Shown piece by piece: positions 22,882 through 23,722 of a stretch of 23,722 bases of DNA; within the stretch, counting starts at the first letter, position 1; each line of letters begins with the position of its first letter. The DNA lies in the IMG/VR virus record IMGVR_UViG_3300020472_000167, positions 1 through 23,722 of that record. One strand, given 5' to 3'. Under the pieces are notes generated by a model. That model saw only the letters and a program-made list of their open reading frames with translations, did not search any database and was not told the DNA's origin. The position numbers and the translations under genes are program-made. The stretch is from a virus.

Positions 22882-23073
22882 ATGTACAGTGTACCACAGA
22901 GACCAGCAAAACCAGAAAAGAAAACCTCAGATAAAGAGGATATATTACAATCCTTTGAAGAAGGTATGTTAGGTAAGTTACCAATAATAAGGCAAGCTAT
23001 ACAAGCAGTAAGAGCATATAATGCGAAGTTAAAGGAACAACAAGAAATTATAGATCAAGTGCGGGTTAAATGA
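22882..23073 (+). CDS. Small ORF, 63 residues, unknown function
   Basis: Lies just before the large terminase and overlaps it by ATGA. A Lys/Pro-rich N terminus (RPAKPEKKTSDKE) is followed by an amphipathic helical region (about 22-60, LPIIRQAIQAVRAYNAKLKE) that could form a coiled coil. No known motif. No Shine-Dalgarno precedes its start. Confidence 0.65.
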   Translation: MYSVPQRPAKPEKKTSDKEDILQSFEEGMLGKLPIIRQAIQAVRAYNAKLKEQQEIIDQVRVK

Positions 23074-23722
23074 CAGACGTACTTACCGCCCTACAAGACG
23101 ACTTCAAACTATTCCTACAAGCATTATGGGAACAACTTGACTTACCTAGTCCAACACGAGCACAGTATTCAATTGCTGACTACCTACAGAGTGGTCCGAA
23201 GCGTCTCCAGATCCAAGCCTTCCGTGGTGTTGGTAAATCTTGGATTACTGGAGCGTTTGTGCTTTGGACTCTGTTTAAAGATCCCGAACGAAAGATAATG
23301 ATTATATCCGCCTCTAAAGAACGGGCGGATAACATGTCCATTTTCCTACAGAAACTAATCATCGAAACCCCATGGCTGAATCACTTGCAACCCAAATCGG
23401 ACGAATCCAGATGGTCGCGTATAAGCTTCGACGTAAACTGTTCACCTCACCAGGCTCCAAGCGTAAAGTCGGTGGGCATCACTGGACAGCTCACGGGAAG
23501 TCGGGCAGACCTAATGATTCTGGACGACATCGAAGTTCCTGGTAATTCAATGACAGAGATGATGCGTGAAAAACTACTTCAATTATGTACTGAAGCTGAA
23601 TCCATCCTCACGCCAAAAAATGATAGCCGTATTATGTATCTCGGGACTCCTCAGACTACTTTTACTATTTATCGTAAGCTGGCTGAGCGTAACTATAGAC
23701 CCTTTGTCTGGCCGAGTAGATA
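23070..23722 (+). CDS. Terminase large subunit (gp19-like), 5' part only
   Basis: ATP-driven packaging motor and nuclease. The first 217 codons are present and the frame is open at the right edge; T7 gp19 is 586 residues, so the nuclease half is outside the window. ATPase motifs seen are Walker A FRGVGKSW (residues 51-58), Walker B LMILDDIE (148-155, the final Glu being the catalytic carboxylate) and the coupling motif LGTPQT (191-196). The conserved ITGQLTGSRAD stretch before Walker B is also typical of T7-type terminases. The start at ATG 23070 shares four bases with the preceding stop (ATGA). Codon use here is visibly less A/T-biased than in the small ORFs upstream. Confidence 0.95.
   Translation, partial: MTDVLTALQDDFKLFLQALWEQLDLPSPTRAQYSIADYLQSGPKRLQIQAFRGVGKSWITGAFVLWTLFKDPERKIMIISASKERADNMSIFLQKLIIETPWLNHLQPKSDESRWSRISFDVNCSPHQAPSVKSVGITGQLTGSRADLMILDDIEVPGNSMTEMMREKLLQLCTEAESILTPKNDSRIMYLGTPQTTFTIYRKLAERNYRPFVWPSR

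Noticed and set aside
1-23722. tRNA genes, CRISPR array, integrase or attachment site, auxiliary photosynthesis genes.
   Set aside because: Looked for and not seen; the sequence is filled by structural, small late and packaging genes.

Overview
The window carries the virion-structure, adsorption, lysis-candidate and DNA-packaging genes of a T7-like (autographivirus-type) podovirus. The gene families, the AT-rich composition, the fibre repeat types and several small proteins I recognise from marine cyanobacterial phages point to a marine cyanophage. That host call is inference, because no auxiliary photosynthesis gene, integrase or RNA polymerase lies in the window. Every gene I support is on the + strand and packing is very tight. 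No gene-free stretch exceeds about 55 bases, and I see no tRNA, CRISPR array, insertion sequence or attachment site.

Region by region. 1-98: probable 3' end of an upstream gene, in the position of the scaffolding gene in T7-like phages. 122-1294: major capsid protein, followed at once by an intrinsic terminator with a UUCG loop, the same place as T7's T-phi. 1349-6339: the two tail-tube/nozzle proteins (gp11- and gp12-like). The second is nearly twice the T7 size because extra beta-rich modules are inserted, including a cupredoxin-like one. 6343-14412: the three internal core/ejection proteins (gp14-, gp15- and gp16-like); the gp15-like one carries a degenerate M23 (LytM-type) peptidase domain. 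14418-18700: tail fibre with a T7 gp17-type anchor and several short-period repeats, overlapping a glycine-rich protein that looks like a receptor-binding adhesin.

18710-20882: small proteins that include a conserved fibre-neighbour protein, a proline-rich membrane protein, a two-helix holin candidate, two probable exported proteins, a 39-residue lysine/alanine-rich peptide and a 53-residue one-helix membrane protein. This is the slot where T7 keeps its holin and spanins, but I recognise no endolysin or spanin. 20875-23722: small terminase subunit, a basic conserved phage protein, a 390-residue unknown, three more small ORFs, and the first 217 codons of the large terminase, which runs off the window.

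Many genes are joined by TAATG or ATGA overlaps, so the late operon is probably read with translational coupling. Shine-Dalgarno sequences are clear at only a couple of starts. The oddest features are the substituted metal ligands in two recognisable domain folds (cupredoxin-like and M23-like), a signal peptide encoded out of frame with no start codon, a GC-rich insert in the nozzle protein, and a histone-H1-tail-like micro-protein. I do not see a wholly new system; the candidates for novelty are these domain oddities and the unassigned small genes.
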